A stretch of DNA of 64,000 nt from NCBI GenBank assembly GCA_002794735.1, contig NBAZ01000011.1, forward strand, positions 186,001 through 250,000. The letters run 5' to 3'. Each line of letters begins with the position of its first letter. The first letter of the stretch is position 1. The DNA comes from Pyrrhoderma lamaoense. Its lineage: Eukaryota > Basidiomycota > Agaricomycetes > Hymenochaetales > Hymenochaetaceae. Below are positions 12,466 to 26,400 of the stretch, piece by piece. The notes under the pieces are model-generated. The model searched no databases. It was given only the letters and a program-made list of their open reading frames with translations, and had not been told where the DNA came from. Both the position numbers and the translations under genes were made by a program.

Positions 12466-14995
12466 TTATGTAGAAGGGGAGGGTTGTCTGCCAAGAACAT
12501 AAGAGATTGTGTTGAAAGCTGCCCAAGGGACGAATTGAGGGGTCATATGCCCACTGTAGTAAAATTCGACATCTGCAAGACAAGCGTCAGGTACACATTG
12601 TCACATATTTGATCAGCTGAGAAGCCAGAAGATATGCCTTACAAGTTAGTCCTCGCTCGGAATGCTCGTTCCCGAAGACACCAAAGTTCTCAACGGTAAA
12701 GGACTCTGGTTCAATGGGAGTTTGAAAACCTTGAGCGCCACCCCATGTCATATTTCTGTAACATATGTATAAGATTACCATAGAACGAGATCACATAGGA
12801 AGTGACATACTGAATTGCGATTCGAGTACCCTCAGCGACGAGAATAAAGTCCTTTTAGAGTTTTCTCGATTCAACATTAGCCTGATGGTAATACCGAAGA
12901 GACTCACAGCAAGTCCATGAACAATGACCGTACGTTCCGATTTTTCAATGACATTCGGAAGAACACTTAGTGTGGATGGAATAGATTGATCATTTATGGG
13001 ACGCCCGGTTGTTGTATTTACATAGACACTAGTATCCGTACAGGAGCTCCATTCAATGTGTGGAGCGTGAATGGCATCTTGAACCTTTATATGGAACGGG
13101 TCAGCGACTATTTTAAGGGGACAATACAATTTATCGTACGTCAGTTCTGAGAAAAAAAACGAATACGGGTGTTATTGGCTTCAATTTTTTCATGAATGAG
13201 AGAGAGTTACAAAGAATGACCTACCTATTGAAGTATATGAAACCTTGTGTAGTGCGAGGGAAACCGAGAACCGACCCTTTAGGATACCCAATTAAGGTCA
13301 GTTTCATAAGGTAATTATCTCGAATGGCTAAGAAACTGACAGAGATTTGGCCATGTATCAGAAACTCGATAAACGTCAAAAGCAGGGTTTAATCTAAGAG
13401 GATCAGATATGAGTATAAAGGCACCTAAAGCATTGGATTAAACTTATCCTCACACTGAGACTGCTCGTTGAATAGGACTGTGAAGACGACAAGGTGCGAC
13501 TGCCGAAAATGTACCTTCTGTCCCGTTTGGCAATGGGAGCGGTCCAGCAGGTGGATAAGTTACGAACTGATCCAAGTAGTCGGTATAGCCACATGTATCA
13601 GAGATATTCTGCAGTTGAGCCATGAATGTACTATTGAAAGGGAAGAGGTTGGAATTTGCCTGCAGGAAAGTCAGGTCCCAGTTCGGGTTGAAATCTGATA
13701 AAAGGACTTACTTGAGCGAATCGAAGGGCAGGAACATCTTGTTGTAAAACACCATAAGTTAGAGTTGGGTCGGCGATCCAAATTCCCTTCAGGTTTAGGT
13801 CCAGACCAGGATGCTCGTAAATCCAATTAGCGATGTATGGTACGTCTTTTCATCGTTTGCATTGAGTAAAAACACATATTCCCATAAGACTCTCCTAGGA
13901 CTCACAAAAGCCAGCATACTGATATAGAAAACGAGACTGAGGTTGGAGAAAAATCCAAGAAAACAAGACTACTCACACTTTCACCAGAGACAAAGAAATC
14001 CTTCCCTTTTAATTCGCTGAATACTTCCAAAAACTGTTCGAGGAATCCCATAACTTGTTCAGCAAGTTGATCATCGTTTTCAATGCTTGGGGTTCCTTGA
14101 CTAAACCCGGTCTATGTTACCCATATAAACAACTACAACCAAACTACAATTCATGGGACAATCACGTACACCAACTGGTTGTTCTACCCAAAGAACATGG
14201 GAAAGATTCGTCCATGACCACATATTCCTTTTATTGGTTATGCTTATTAAGCTGATTAGAAGGATGCTTATAATTATAGAAAACTCAACGGCGTCGGTTT
14301 TTCCTGACCCCAAGACCAAGCTTTAGTAGAATCTATTAGGAAGAGCGCATAGATAGCTATGATAATTCTGACTCACAAATTGGACCATTTTCCTGTAAGA
14401 AGCCTTCGAGAGATGAACAGCCAGGACCACCTTGGGATCGTTTCAGATCATAAATACAAGAGATTCTAGAATTCATGTTTACCGTTGGTCCAAAATAACA
14501 GTTCATCCCCATTTGATGCGTTGTTTGTTGGCCAGAACCTAGGAATCAGTGTTATTAGATCAAGAGAGCAAAAGATCAAAAGATGATACACCAAACTTAC
14601 CAGAAGAATAGTTTACGAGTTTCGTTTTTAGCACCGGAAATTGGCATTAAACCAGCCCATGATGGTCCGGCATCGAAATCCACTTGAAGTAACTTAGAGA
14701 AAGTTTTATAGGCACAACGAGCATGAATACTTACCTTCAGGGATAGTCTTCCCATCAACAAAGAATTTTTGTGCCTCTGGGTTCTTGAATGAAATTGTCG
14801 GTTCAGTAGATTGCCGTTTCACAGGCTGAGAGTCAGGGAAAGATGGTCCAAGAAAACTACGCATTCGTTCAAGTCCTTCCTCTGAATAGCCATGGACTCG
14901 TCCGTATTGGAGAGAAGACTCCCACCCGCCTGTGCAAAGACAGAGGCAGTAAAAGATAATATCCATAGAGATGTACAAAGATACGTCGTCCTCAT
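12466..14995 (-). CDS. Serine carboxypeptidase, peptidase family S10 (secreted)
   Basis: Removes C-terminal residues from peptides in the secretory route or outside the cell. The chosen start gives a signal peptide (MRTTYLCTSLWILSFTASVF). The S10 landmarks follow in order: TNGGPGCSSLEG (oxyanion hole), VEQPVG, the nucleophile serine in SGESYAGFYVPYIA, the catalytic Asp in DFILVAEGTR and the catalytic His in SGHMTPQF. It ends GRQPSPST. Many short introns interrupt it. One microexon of 13 bases (13906-13918) encodes YAGF right after the catalytic serine. The first intron, about 44 bases, is my inference from a frame change after the signal peptide. The TGGxxGF and GHMTPQF variants resemble the fungal SCP group rather than the neighbouring gene's carboxypeptidase S1-like group. 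All catalytic residues are present, so it is probably active. Confidence 0.88.
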
Positions 14996-15629
14996 TTTTA
15001 AGTGAGTTAAACAGCGTCCCTAACTATAATGTGGGTCACTCAACATGCAAGTCCCCCTACAAAACATCTTATAGTCTCTCCCCAACAGATCTAAAATCCG
15101 TATTCTTGACGTTTCTCAAACTTCGAGCGTTCCGGCTCAACCGAGATCGGAGCTTCTAACTCATGTGCATGTGTTGTCTACAAGTGTTCTTTTCATCAAT
15201 CCGGCCACGAGACTTCAGAAGCACTGGCAGACATGGGTGTACAGTTATTTTTAGAGAGCGTGGAAATAGCGCCAAGCGAATAACAATTCTTAATATGGCT
15301 ACAAGAAATCCGTAATTTCCACCTGCGTTTCTTTTGGACGTCGACATGTTTCAAGGAATGTGATGCCAAAGCTACGTGAGTGCCCTTCGGCAGATGACAG
15401 CTGATAGGTAAAACAAGGGAACATGAATTTGTACTTTCTTAGCTGATATCTACTCAATACTAGGATCAATCAATCATACTGTTGCTCATTACGAATGTAG
15501 GGTAACTTCATCACTCGCTTCTGTATACTAGTTCCATGCATATTGTATTCCGGTACACATGAAGTTCGAGTCATATTGATCATATCAATAGTGAAACCAC
15601 ATGGCCGAGTCAAAAGTCTTACTAAAGCC

Positions 15630-17896
15630 TTATACTGAGTGTAGCTGTTCTCCTCGGATAACTTGAGAGAAAATTTCCAGAGCTGCTTTGGGCTGGAACG
15701 CCGGCTGTTTGCAAAAAATGAACAAAAAAAATCAGAAACCGTATGCTAAGAAGTAGATAACAAACGTGCACTCACCACCTCGTGGCCGGCATTATAAACT
15801 CGGCTAGATAAGGAGTCAAATAATCAGTATCTCTTGGTGCTGCCAACACAGCAATGGCTCCTTGAGAAGTCTGAAAGACATACGCGAAAGAGAAGTTATC
15901 AACATTCTGGATTGCCGCGACGGGAACGCCATCGATGGTCATGTTTGTGAATGGTGTTTTATGTAATGTCTGATTACCATACCAGTCCATTGCTAGGACC
16001 GAAGCATGTCCTCCCAACCAGTTACAACTAAAAAAGGAATATTAGAATAAGCATTCGGATAATTGAAGACTCCTTCTCATACTTGATATCGGCATCACCT
16101 GCCTATGATATAGTCAATATATTGTCAGGAGCATATAACGATTAGCGGCGGCTCTTACCCAAATCAGCATCTTCAGACGAGAGTTCGCGAGCTGAGAAAG
16201 CTGAGGAAGCCAAGTACGAGCATCCTGCAAAACATTTTAAGAACGAGTTTACAATAGTAATAAGTCGGTTATATCAACTCACGTCACCCGTTGTAGTGAA
16301 AAGTTCAAACGGTAGATCTGCACATTCTTCATAGTTGCTTTCCGCACCAATCAGATCTTTTATGGTTTGATTGTGCAAGAACTTCACATAAAATTCTGGA
16401 GGGAACAAAGCCGAAGAATTCTGTCGCAAGTCATCTGAATCACGGTCTCCAACAGCAGGGACAAATACATTTTCCACCTAGAAATACGGTAAAATGAAGT
16501 TAGTATTTCATCAACACAGGAAAGGAGTTGCAGAATAGCTACGTACACAGAAATCGTCCGCCGTGCTACATACTTCGTCGCTTAACGTGGTATTTCCGGG
16601 ACCATTCTCTCCCGCGGCATCAGCACTTGAGGCGGCGTAGCATGCAAGTTCCTGATCCTTACATCCACCTTCACCGAAATAGGCCTTGTTCAACTTTGCT
16701 ATTACTTTGTCGGACTGTAATTGACCATATCCCGGTGCATTCGTTGCGAAATCAACGTATGCTTGATTCTGTAAAAGCGGATCATACCAGCCACTAAATA
16801 ATGTAGAGATTAGATCAGTCTTATGACCATGTTGTGCGTTCAAGTCGTACTTACTTGTTGATGAGGAGTGCACTAACGACCACTGGTTCTCCTGTGATTT
16901 CCCCTCTCGCGATAAGAGCATTCTGTTGATCGAAGTATGTAACAAAGCTTGGTCCATAGTGTCCACCGTAACTCTCTGTTGCGAACACAAGTCTAATAGT
17001 ATATAATAATGATAAGAATGTTAGAGATACGATGTAGCTTGAAAGGAAATACTTACTCTCGAGATTTGAATTTTCTGAACTCTCTACTCTCAAATAGGAT
17101 CTGAAATGCTTTCCAGACGAATGGAGCTGCCGCTTCAGTGCTGTTGACCGTATCCGTGCCAAAACTAAACCCAGTTCCGATTGGCTGATCAATGTAGATT
17201 ACTATTAATGTAACAAAAATTCAATGCGCAATTCAGATCGTAACGGTAAGAAGCGCACTATTTGTGAGATTGTTCCAACTAAACGGAATTTGATAGAATA
17301 AGAGGCATGCATAGTGACAGTCAAAATAACGTAAACTAACCTGAAAGGATTTAATACAGTCGTTTCTCCATCTTCAAGAACTTGACATGGTCCATGTTCT
17401 AGGATCAAATAAGTTTTTTATGTATAGAGGAGAAAAACATATATAAGCTGTGTCACCTTGGAATAGACCTATCATTGACGAGCATCCTGGTCCACCATTG
17501 AGCCTGACAGATAAAAGTTCGTAAATTCAGCACCTCCGTAGAGCTTAACGACACACCATAGAGTAAAAGGTGCCGTCTCTGGATTGTTTCTAGCTTCAAA
17601 GAACCAAAACCACTAAGCATATGTATAAATTAATGAAGTTGTTAAGTGCATTTCGATCACTTTCAAAGCATGGAACTTCTCACAGTAGACATATTAGTTC
17701 CAGTCTCGATATACCCCGAAAGCTGGTGGACTCCAGGTGTCGTTTCACATACTCCTGAGTTTCTTACGAACCGCAGACCAGAGTTTTCATATATTCTGGA
17801 CTGGTATCTGCCGACATTTCTTGCTGTGACATCCGAAGAGGCCTGCGCAGTGAGAACACTGGTGAATACAGCGAAGAGTCCCGCGAGCTTGAACAT
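15630..17896 (-). CDS. Serine carboxypeptidase S1-like, peptidase family S10 (secreted)
   Basis: A second S10 carboxypeptidase, tandem with the first and 635 bases upstream of its start. The start gives a signal peptide (MFKLAGLFAVFTSVLTAQA). Motifs in order: WFWFFEARN, NGGPGCSSMIGLFQEHGPC, IDQPIGTGFSFG, the nucleophile serine in ATESYGGHYGPSF, the Asp in LIWAGDADIKCNWLG and the His in RVYNAGHEVPAFQP. It ends EQLHSV. The His exon is easily missed because an intron starting GTATGT precedes it; reading through that intron gives a false C-terminus. Several NxT/S sites suggest N-glycosylation. The sequence type is that of carboxypeptidase S1 of filamentous fungi. It differs enough from its neighbour that the pair is not a recent duplicate. 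Role inferred: extracellular protein degradation for nutrition. Confidence 0.9.
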
Positions 17897-17956
17897 GGTT
17901 TCACTTCCTCAACTGGAGGAAAGGAGAAGTTCCACAAGGAACGCATTTTGACACGG

Positions 17957-17963
17957 GTTTTAT
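17957..17963 (-). promoter_or_regulatory. TATA box of the S1-like carboxypeptidase gene
   Basis: TATAAAA on the minus strand, about 60 bases upstream of the start codon at 17896. The spacing suits a fungal core promoter. Confidence 0.5.
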
Positions 17964-18410
17964 ATTAGGCTTATTGCGGGCTTCACGGTGGAACTTTGAC
18001 TGATTGTATAGTGTGGTGATGATAAGAGACCATTTTGACCGGTCACGAATGGATTTGGCTAGGTTCAAATAACATTCAAACGCAAAAAAGGACTGCACAC
18101 AATTTGCGCCTCATGGATTTTAAACAGGAATCACTAGACATCATGGTCTCAAGTGCAGACGCAGAAAATGATACATATGCAAAGAAGGTTGATTGCGAGG
18201 AAGAAGCTTAGGGTGATCAGTGACTTGCCTGCACACGAGACAGAACCATATGGGCAATGGAATTTAAAAATAAATTCAGATTATGATTTCAATGATTACA
18301 TAACAAAAGTACAAGGACCGATGGTAACAAAAACGTCACACTTTTCCCTAATGAAGTAACGGACGTTTGCAAGTGGGATCTCAGCAGCGAGAAAAAAAAA
18401 TAACCATATC

Positions 18411-19876
18411 TCAAAGGACATCAATGCCCGCATAAGAACAAAAACCAAGAACCATAGCTCCCGCAAATGCAACTGCTGCAGCTCTACGCACAAACGTTCT
18501 CGCCGTCAGACGTTTCGAGCCCACTGCTCCTGCCAGATCGATTTCTGCAATATCAGCTGTAGTAAGCGCTACAAAAAGCAAAATCCAAACATAAATAAAA
18601 TCAGCGCCTAAGGAGGGGTCGGTAAATAGCAAACAACATACGTAGATCAGCAGCGCTCAGATATCCGCGGAGACGGGACTCCTTCGAACTAGTCCTTTTG
18701 AAGATAGTTTGTCATAAACCTGCATTTCAAGCATAGATGGAAGAATCGGGGAATCGCAGTAAATACGTACGTTACAACGACTACACCTTTGGCATGAGCC
18801 CAAGCCATCAAGACTTGGTCGGCAGTAGCTCCTAAACGAGCACCGATTCGAGCCAATGGTTTGTCTAACGGGCCACCAGGCTGACGCGTGATCGGGCTGA
18901 GCGGACAAACAGAAGTATGCATGTTTATCAATTATCCTGATTTTAAACTTCGCATTTGCATACAGTGTCTCTAACTCACGTAAGAAGACTATATGCTTCA
19001 ATCACGATTCCCTGGGCTTTAGCAGCGGCAACAATAGGAGCCTGCTGTGCATAAACATATGGGTGGAAAAGAATCTAGGTATATAGAAAGCAAATATCAG
19101 AAGAAGTCGCAAACATCGTTCTATAGTAATTCTCAAAAGAGGGGAGGATCCGCTGAAAACGCACTTGGTTGACAACAGGTTTTATTTTCGCTTTGGCTAA
19201 TAATTCCTCCGTTTGTGCAACGTTGAAGTTGCTAATCCCTATATTCCTGGAAATACCGAATTTATAATGGGTTAACTAGGTATAAAATGAGCTAAGACTC
19301 ATAGTGTGCTCACTTGGCTTTACCCTCAGCTTTTACTTTCTCCATCTGTGCCCAGATCGTTGCTATGTCTGGTTGTGCAAGTCGTGGAGAATGAACCAGA
19401 TATAAATCAACATAAGATATGCCAAGCTAGAAAAGATTCAGATAGTCATTTAAATCAACAATGGTTTTGTTACTGCTGTGATAGATACATTTTTGAGACT
19501 GTTGTTGATGGACGTTGCAATGTCTAGTCCATCCATGCCACTCCATTTTGTAGTGACAAAAATATCAGGTCGTGAGAGTCCACTCTCCTTGATAGCCTGT
19601 CCTGCTTCCACTTCATTCCGATATATCTGAGCAGTGTCTTATACTATCATCAGTCTTGCATCTAAACTACACCAACCAAGGACATGTACCAATATGAGAA
19701 AAACCAACGTTAATGGCTTGGTCTACTTGATCTACCACTCCTTGTCCTTCCCAAGGGTCCAGGTACCAAAAGCAATACTTGGCATTGAAGTACCTACATA
19801 GTATGAAGATTAAGGCTAGTACTCGAGAGAGGGGACAATATATACCATCGTTCAAAGTGACAGCGTCCCAAGGCAT
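18411..19876 (-). CDS. Aldo-keto reductase with C-terminal membrane segment
   Basis: NADPH-dependent carbonyl reductase of the aldo-keto reductase superfamily. The catalytic tetrad is visible: Asp in FSHIDTAQ, Tyr in QIYRNE, Lys in VTTKWSG and His in YLVHSPRL. Other family landmarks are IGISNFNV, VVNQ..FHPY and the barrel end with KGVVVVTTSSKESRL. After the barrel comes an unusual extension: a basic stretch and a hydrophobic segment (RRAAAVAFAGAMVLGFCSYA) with a short tail IDVL, suggesting a tail-anchored or organelle-membrane form. The reading frame slips once near 19748 (AA on the minus strand where three are expected, between TWTLGK and GQGVVDQ); no intron fits there. A TATATAAT lies about 100 bases upstream of the start. 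The substrate cannot be told. Confidence 0.85.
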
Positions 19877-21502
19877 CTTGGTAGTTAGGTAGTGTGAAGC
19901 ATTGGAAGAGGATATGGACCGCAGTATCAGAGATCATATGGATCCTTGATTTATTTTTAGATGAGAAGACATTATATACACCTTATGAGGGATTCTTTGA
20001 CCCACGACAACGTGTGAGAGCGACAGTTAATCAGTACTTTGCTTTAACGTATGACTAGCTTTATTCCACCCTTATCAAATGCAATCATCAAAAGTAGTAA
20101 ACTAACAGTATAATAAGGGGTACATGAGTATTGTAGATGTCGGCAGTGGCATCAATACGATGAGACTAACTTGGGAAGTCATACCAACCCAGTAAAAGCC
20201 ACTCAGCCTCACACAATGCGTTATCTTGCGTCAGAGTAGGATCTGATGATGACTTTATTTTCGTCTAAGAATCCGGATGTAAAGAGATGACTCGTATACA
20301 TCTGTTGCGTATTCTTGAGACGGAAATAAAAGTATAATGAGTTTCTGGACCTCAACCCGTGTAAGGGTGATGACGTCCATAGAACAAGATGCGATTACCA
20401 TACAGTAGTATGACAAAGGTTCCTGCGCATTATAGATATAAGTTTGAGTGTGAAAATTGCAAAATACAAGAAAAAATTTAGTTATGCAAAAAACTATGTC
20501 CTAATACTGTATATGCATACAAGTAGCCTAGCCTTGATGAGTAATAATATTCATGAAATGACTCCACCTTGTCTGAAAGAGCGCTCCCATAGCCAACCAA
20601 ACACCCGGGCTTGAATAGGGAGCTTTAAATTTGACAATGACAGACTGCTCCTTCATCGGCACGATGCTTCAGCGCGCTCAACCCACGGACGTCGCCATGA
20701 TAAGAATCGAGATGTTGCTAGTAAAAGCTTCAGTTTGAAGTTTAAAGGAAGATTTTCCAATCCGAGCTCGCCCTTGATGTAGTAGAGCTGTTGAGATACA
20801 TCACTGGTATTTTAATCCCCGAAAAGAAGGAACCATGAAGCGACCATACCCTGGATCTGTAAAATGGTGGTATATCTACGCGTCTGTATCTCTATCGAGC
20901 GATAGATAAAGTATATGAATAGAAAGATGATCAGCTCCCACCCATTTGAGCTAGAAGCAGGGTGCCCATGCATGTACATGATGTAGGAAATCTGTTATGA
21001 AATTGCTAAAAGTAAAGTTACATTGTCGAGATCGGTAAAGATGATGCATGTGGTACGGTACACATAGTTGATCAGTGACTTGCATCACGTTACGTTACGT
21101 TACACTTGGGTCACACACATGCACACAACAGTCGTTTAGCGAGATATTCTTACACTGAGGCCGTTGCTTCCTGACCTCATCATCGCAAGAAGGAAAATAA
21201 ACAACATGTGTACCTTTATGTGCCACACAGAAGCTTGCAGCTCTTCGCATACTCATCTAGCTCCCTTTAATTGTGCAAATTTCAACGGCAGATATCGGGA
21301 CCCTAGAAAACGTGAAACATAAGAGTCCGATTTTACCGTTTTTCACGCAAACATGCCTTGTACAGCAATCTCTACCGAATCCGGGTCGCCTCTCAATCGC
21401 TCAGGATGGTATAAATATGTTCACTAACTGCTAGCAAAATTTTTCAATAAAAAGATTTTGCCTCCTCAAATCCCTTAGTGCTCTACTGAGACTCATTCTA
21501 TC
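19877..21502. other. Intergenic between divergent genes
   Basis: About 1.6 kb separating the leftward aldo-keto reductase from the rightward F-box gene, so it should hold both promoters. I see short direct repeats (GTTACGTTACGTTACAC near 21090) and the TATA box at 21410, but no coding sequence. Confidence 0.5.
21410..21417 (+). promoter_or_regulatory. TATA box of the first F-box gene
   Basis: TATAAATA, 93 bases before the start codon at 21503. Confidence 0.5.
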
Positions 21503-23483
21503 ATGGCTATCGAAGCTCTGATTCCAGTCGTAGGACTCGATTCACTTGTTGACGATGTCCTCATCCACATACTGTCTATACTCCCCGTCTGGGATCTTCT
21601 GAGTATTAGGCGAACTTCAAAACGTCTTGAAGCACTGACTCACGTCTTGAATGTCTGGCATAACATCTTTGTTCGCGAAGTTATTGAATGCGGTCGCCCT
21701 GTCCCTGGTTTCTCATTCTTCCCGACTCCACGTCTTTTACAACTTTACTCTTCTGTTGACTCTACCTGCGAACCGACCAGGGATATCGTTGAAGCTTCTG
21801 ACCTTGAGGCTCGTACTTTACACGCCCTTCGTCTTGATAAACATTGGAAATCTTCCTTAAACCAGCCTGGTCCCTCTGAATTAGAATCATTCCAACACAC
21901 CCACCATCTATTGACTCCGGCCTCTAATGCATACCTTCTTCCGGGCGGTCGTTTTGTTATTACAACACATCGTGATAGAGCACTTTGTTGGGATTTAGGA
22001 TATCCGGGTACCTTCGAAAGCAGGCGCCCTCAAAATGGAGGCTTGAAAATACGTATCGTTGGAGAATGGGTGTTCCCTCGTGCGTTAGTGGGCTCGAAGT
22101 ATACAGCCCTACTAGAAAAATGTGCTCCTATGGACTGGAGAACAGATTGTCCCGTGCATCTAGCTCTTTGTGAAGATTCTATCAACAGTAGCAATCGGAG
22201 CTGTATTATCCTTTCTGTCCGTTCCGACCCAATACATGCCACCGGACTACCTATTCATGCTACCCTACCTATCGACGAAAGCGGTAGTCCATTTGCTTCC
22301 CCGGTGCCCTTCTTTGACACGCTGGCATCATTTACTTTACCTTCAGTACTTCCTGAGCCTAGGTATCCCCGACCTACGAAGTTGGGAGAACCTGAGCCAC
22401 CAACTAACGGGACTTATGGACCGCAGCGCTTTGCGAACGGTAAACTAGGAAACTTACTCCACGTGTCTGAGTCACTCCTGTTTTTCAATTCTCTCGTCCC
22501 TCGAGAAGATGACGTTTTATTGTATTGCGGAATTGAGGTTCTAGACTGGCACTCGTCAGATCCAGGATCGCAGACAGTGCTCCTCGAATATCCGGATCCG
22601 CAGGTAAGATTCGATCTGCTTTGGTCCATATTTAGAAAATGCTGACGTGCTCCGTGTAACTATAGGTGGGTTCTTACGTCGGAATGCATATTCTTGAGAA
22701 TTCTAGCCGTGTTCTAGTTGTTTGGGAGAACTGTGTCGGTCTTTACTCGCTCCCTCAGCTATCGTCCTCACCTTCCGATTCAGCCCGAACCGGTTGTAGT
22801 TCGGTGTCGGGCATCCCTTCGGGCCGTATCGTCATTATGCCGACGATTGTTTTTGCTCTGAGTGAAACTGTTGAGGCACCCATCTCATTTTCAGCCTGCC
22901 GACAACAAGAATCAGAACACTCCACATCGGACTCGAACGGACCCATAATTAATGAAGTCCCTAGTCCACTTACTATTATCGCACGCTCCAAAAGGCAGCC
23001 ACACCTTTCTGTGCAGAGTGTTCTAACATGTACTCCTGCGTCTCCTTACTACCAACAATCTGCTTCGGAGAGGGCTTTACATTTCGGTTGAGTCGCGTAC
23101 CTACTCATGATCATTTCCGCCACCCTTCCGAAGTCGTTGGTGAGACTCTTGAAGCATTAGCGATAGGTAGCAGCGGACGCGGTGTACGGATGAATGCGAA
23201 CGGTGAATTGTATCGTTGTGGCCGTACAGATATTGTTCTTCCTCGCTTCGTTGGTCTAGGCTTCATGATGGGAGATAGATACGGGAACAATATCGGTGGG
23301 ACCGTTCCGACTATTGACTCCTGGTCATCCCGCCGGGCTGCCGCTTTATCTATTCCGCCCCGTCAAGGCAGTGAAGATAATGCTAAGCTTCTTCTACAAT
23401 TTGACGAAGGAATGGGTCGTGTTGTCGCAGCTTATCAGTCTTCAGGTTCGATGAGCGATCTTACGGTCATTGACTTTGCTTAG
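21503..23483 (+). CDS. F-box protein, agaricomycete family with repeat-like body (copy 1)
   Basis: Probably a substrate receptor for an SCF ubiquitin ligase. The N-terminal F-box covers roughly residues 12-50 (DDVLIHILSILPVWDLLSIR, then RRTSKRLEALT) and is followed by VWHNIFVREV. The body has short repeats ending in hydrophobic pairs, such as LPGGRFVITTHRDRALCWDL, like a degenerate propeller. The first intron lies at about 22603-22665 (GTAAGA...TATAG). Near 23020-23075 the frame changes. Either a ~55-60 base intron (GTG...GAG) or a one-base slip joins ARSKRQPHLS to FRLSRVPTHDHF; both leave the rest open to the stop. It is a paralogue of the inverted gene at 28030-30420: same start architecture, same VWHN(I/A)F motif, and a matching LE(A/R)(R/L)TL segment. 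Confidence 0.75.
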
Positions 23484-23788
23484 TCAAAAAAATTATATGA
23501 TTATTATACCTTTATCCTTTCATGATATCCCTCCTATAGACTCTTTATAGACTTTTTACCTAGGTTATTTTCCTCTCATCTGCTCATCATATGTTGTTTG
23601 TAATTTGTAGTAATAGATCACAATTATGCTAATGTGCAAATGTTTCATTACCCGTTTATCACTGGCTTGACACTTCACGTGATACCTAGATTCAGTGGGC
23701 TCTGTGTCACTCTCATTTCCGTGTCTCTTCTACAACTAAACTTTAAAACACTTTCTCTCCAGCACATAAAGCACAAAACAATAAGAAA

Positions 23789-24885
<1,097 letters not shown>

Positions 24886-26400
24886 GATAAGTATAATTCA
24901 TATAGGGTCATCACCCTTCGACACCCGAGAATTGGATAACTCGGATAACTGGAAGAGGTGTACTGTAGTCGTTTCTTTTGGATACAGTCAATTGGATTGT
25001 AATTGTAAAATCGGTGTACTGGATATGAGTGTATTGTAATAGCATACAACATCTGTAGCTAAACTAAACTATGAACCCTGCATCAAACAGCTTTCTGGTA
25101 CACAAACAATTTCTTCCTGCTTTCCAATGTTATTCATTATAGCAATTGCAAGGTAATGTATGATAGAGATCTTTATCTGTGTAAAATCTAATATAAAAAG
25201 AAAGAAGAAATGCTTCTTGCGTCATTGTCTGAATTGAATTGGTATTTGCTTGATCTATAGTAAGTAATTACAAATAAGTCGAAATAGAGAACTAAGCTTT
25301 AAGCTACTTTTTCGACGAAATGTTCAGTCAGCTATCTTACTATTAATTACTCACGTAAGCAATTGCTATTACTTTATCTGGTAAGCATACACTCGCAGAT
25401 ATGTCATATGACACGAAATGTTTTTGCTAAACGTAAGTGCTTGCTTAGTTTCTAGCAACACTTTTACAAACATCAAGAGCACGAGATCTTACAATTGGCA
25501 AAACACATTCACTTTTCGATCTCTGATGAACACCTTCCTTCGTCAGAAAAAGATAAGAGGATTCCAAGTCTCAAGTCGCACGTTCTTTGTTATGCCTGTT
25601 ATATCATCTGGGTACAATGAGATAGACATAAGGAGCCGATAGCACGGAAAAGAAGACAAAAGGGTGTTCCAAGGGAAAAGAGTATAATACGTTCATCATG
25701 ACATGTCAGTATATATCAGTATACCATATATAAATCTCGGCCCATGTACCTTTCTACGTTCATATGACCTCTCTCACCCACATTCATATGATTGACAAGA
25801 TGAAACATTACATGCTATTTGTCAGTCTTACGCATACCTTGTTCATATGGCTTGTTCCCGCGAAGTATCGTCACTTCGTCTTGAGAAGAAAGACAAAAAC
25901 GGCCGAAGAATTTTCGATTTTCGAAATTTTCGTAGATCAAGTACTTTTTTTTCGGAGGTTAGCACTAAAGGGATTTACCTACTCACATGATTGGCTGAAT
26001 CTCCTTATACAATCCAACTCCCGTACCTTGATCTTCCTCAAAAAAAGTACACTAATATCATGTCAATCACCAGATCGTTTATTTCTATTTTCTACATGGA
26101 TTGTTTCAATTGTATTTGATGGTTTTTCCAAGTTTGAGTCTTCCCATCTTGATGGCCGCCTTTTCTTGCGGCGACAATCGCTTCACTTGAAGAATCCAAT
26201 GAAAAGGGCAAAGCTTGAAGATGTTATTTCCCCAACCCCAGACTTTCCTCCCCATTCCCCTCCCCATCTCTTCCTCTCAGAGAGGTTTGGGTCTGCCCCG
26301 GGTCTCAGAGTCTTCTTTTTGTTGGTTGACGGTGCTCTAGGTTTACTCAGTCCGATCCGGGCTCATTGTTCTTTTCTCTTGGATTTGGTAGACGAACACG
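24886..26400. other. Intergenic, nothing recognised
   Basis: About 1.5 kb between the deaminase stop and the lipase start. There is a TATATAAAT near 25726. A C/T-rich tract at 26226-26275 is probably the lipase core promoter. A long open frame across 25764-26450 has no recognisable domain and is not called. Confidence 0.45.

Noticed and set aside
15772..16017. Alternative C-terminus of the S1-like carboxypeptidase without a catalytic His
   Set aside because: This reading crosses an intron with a GTATGT donor; splicing restores RVYNAGHEVPAFQP and the normal end.
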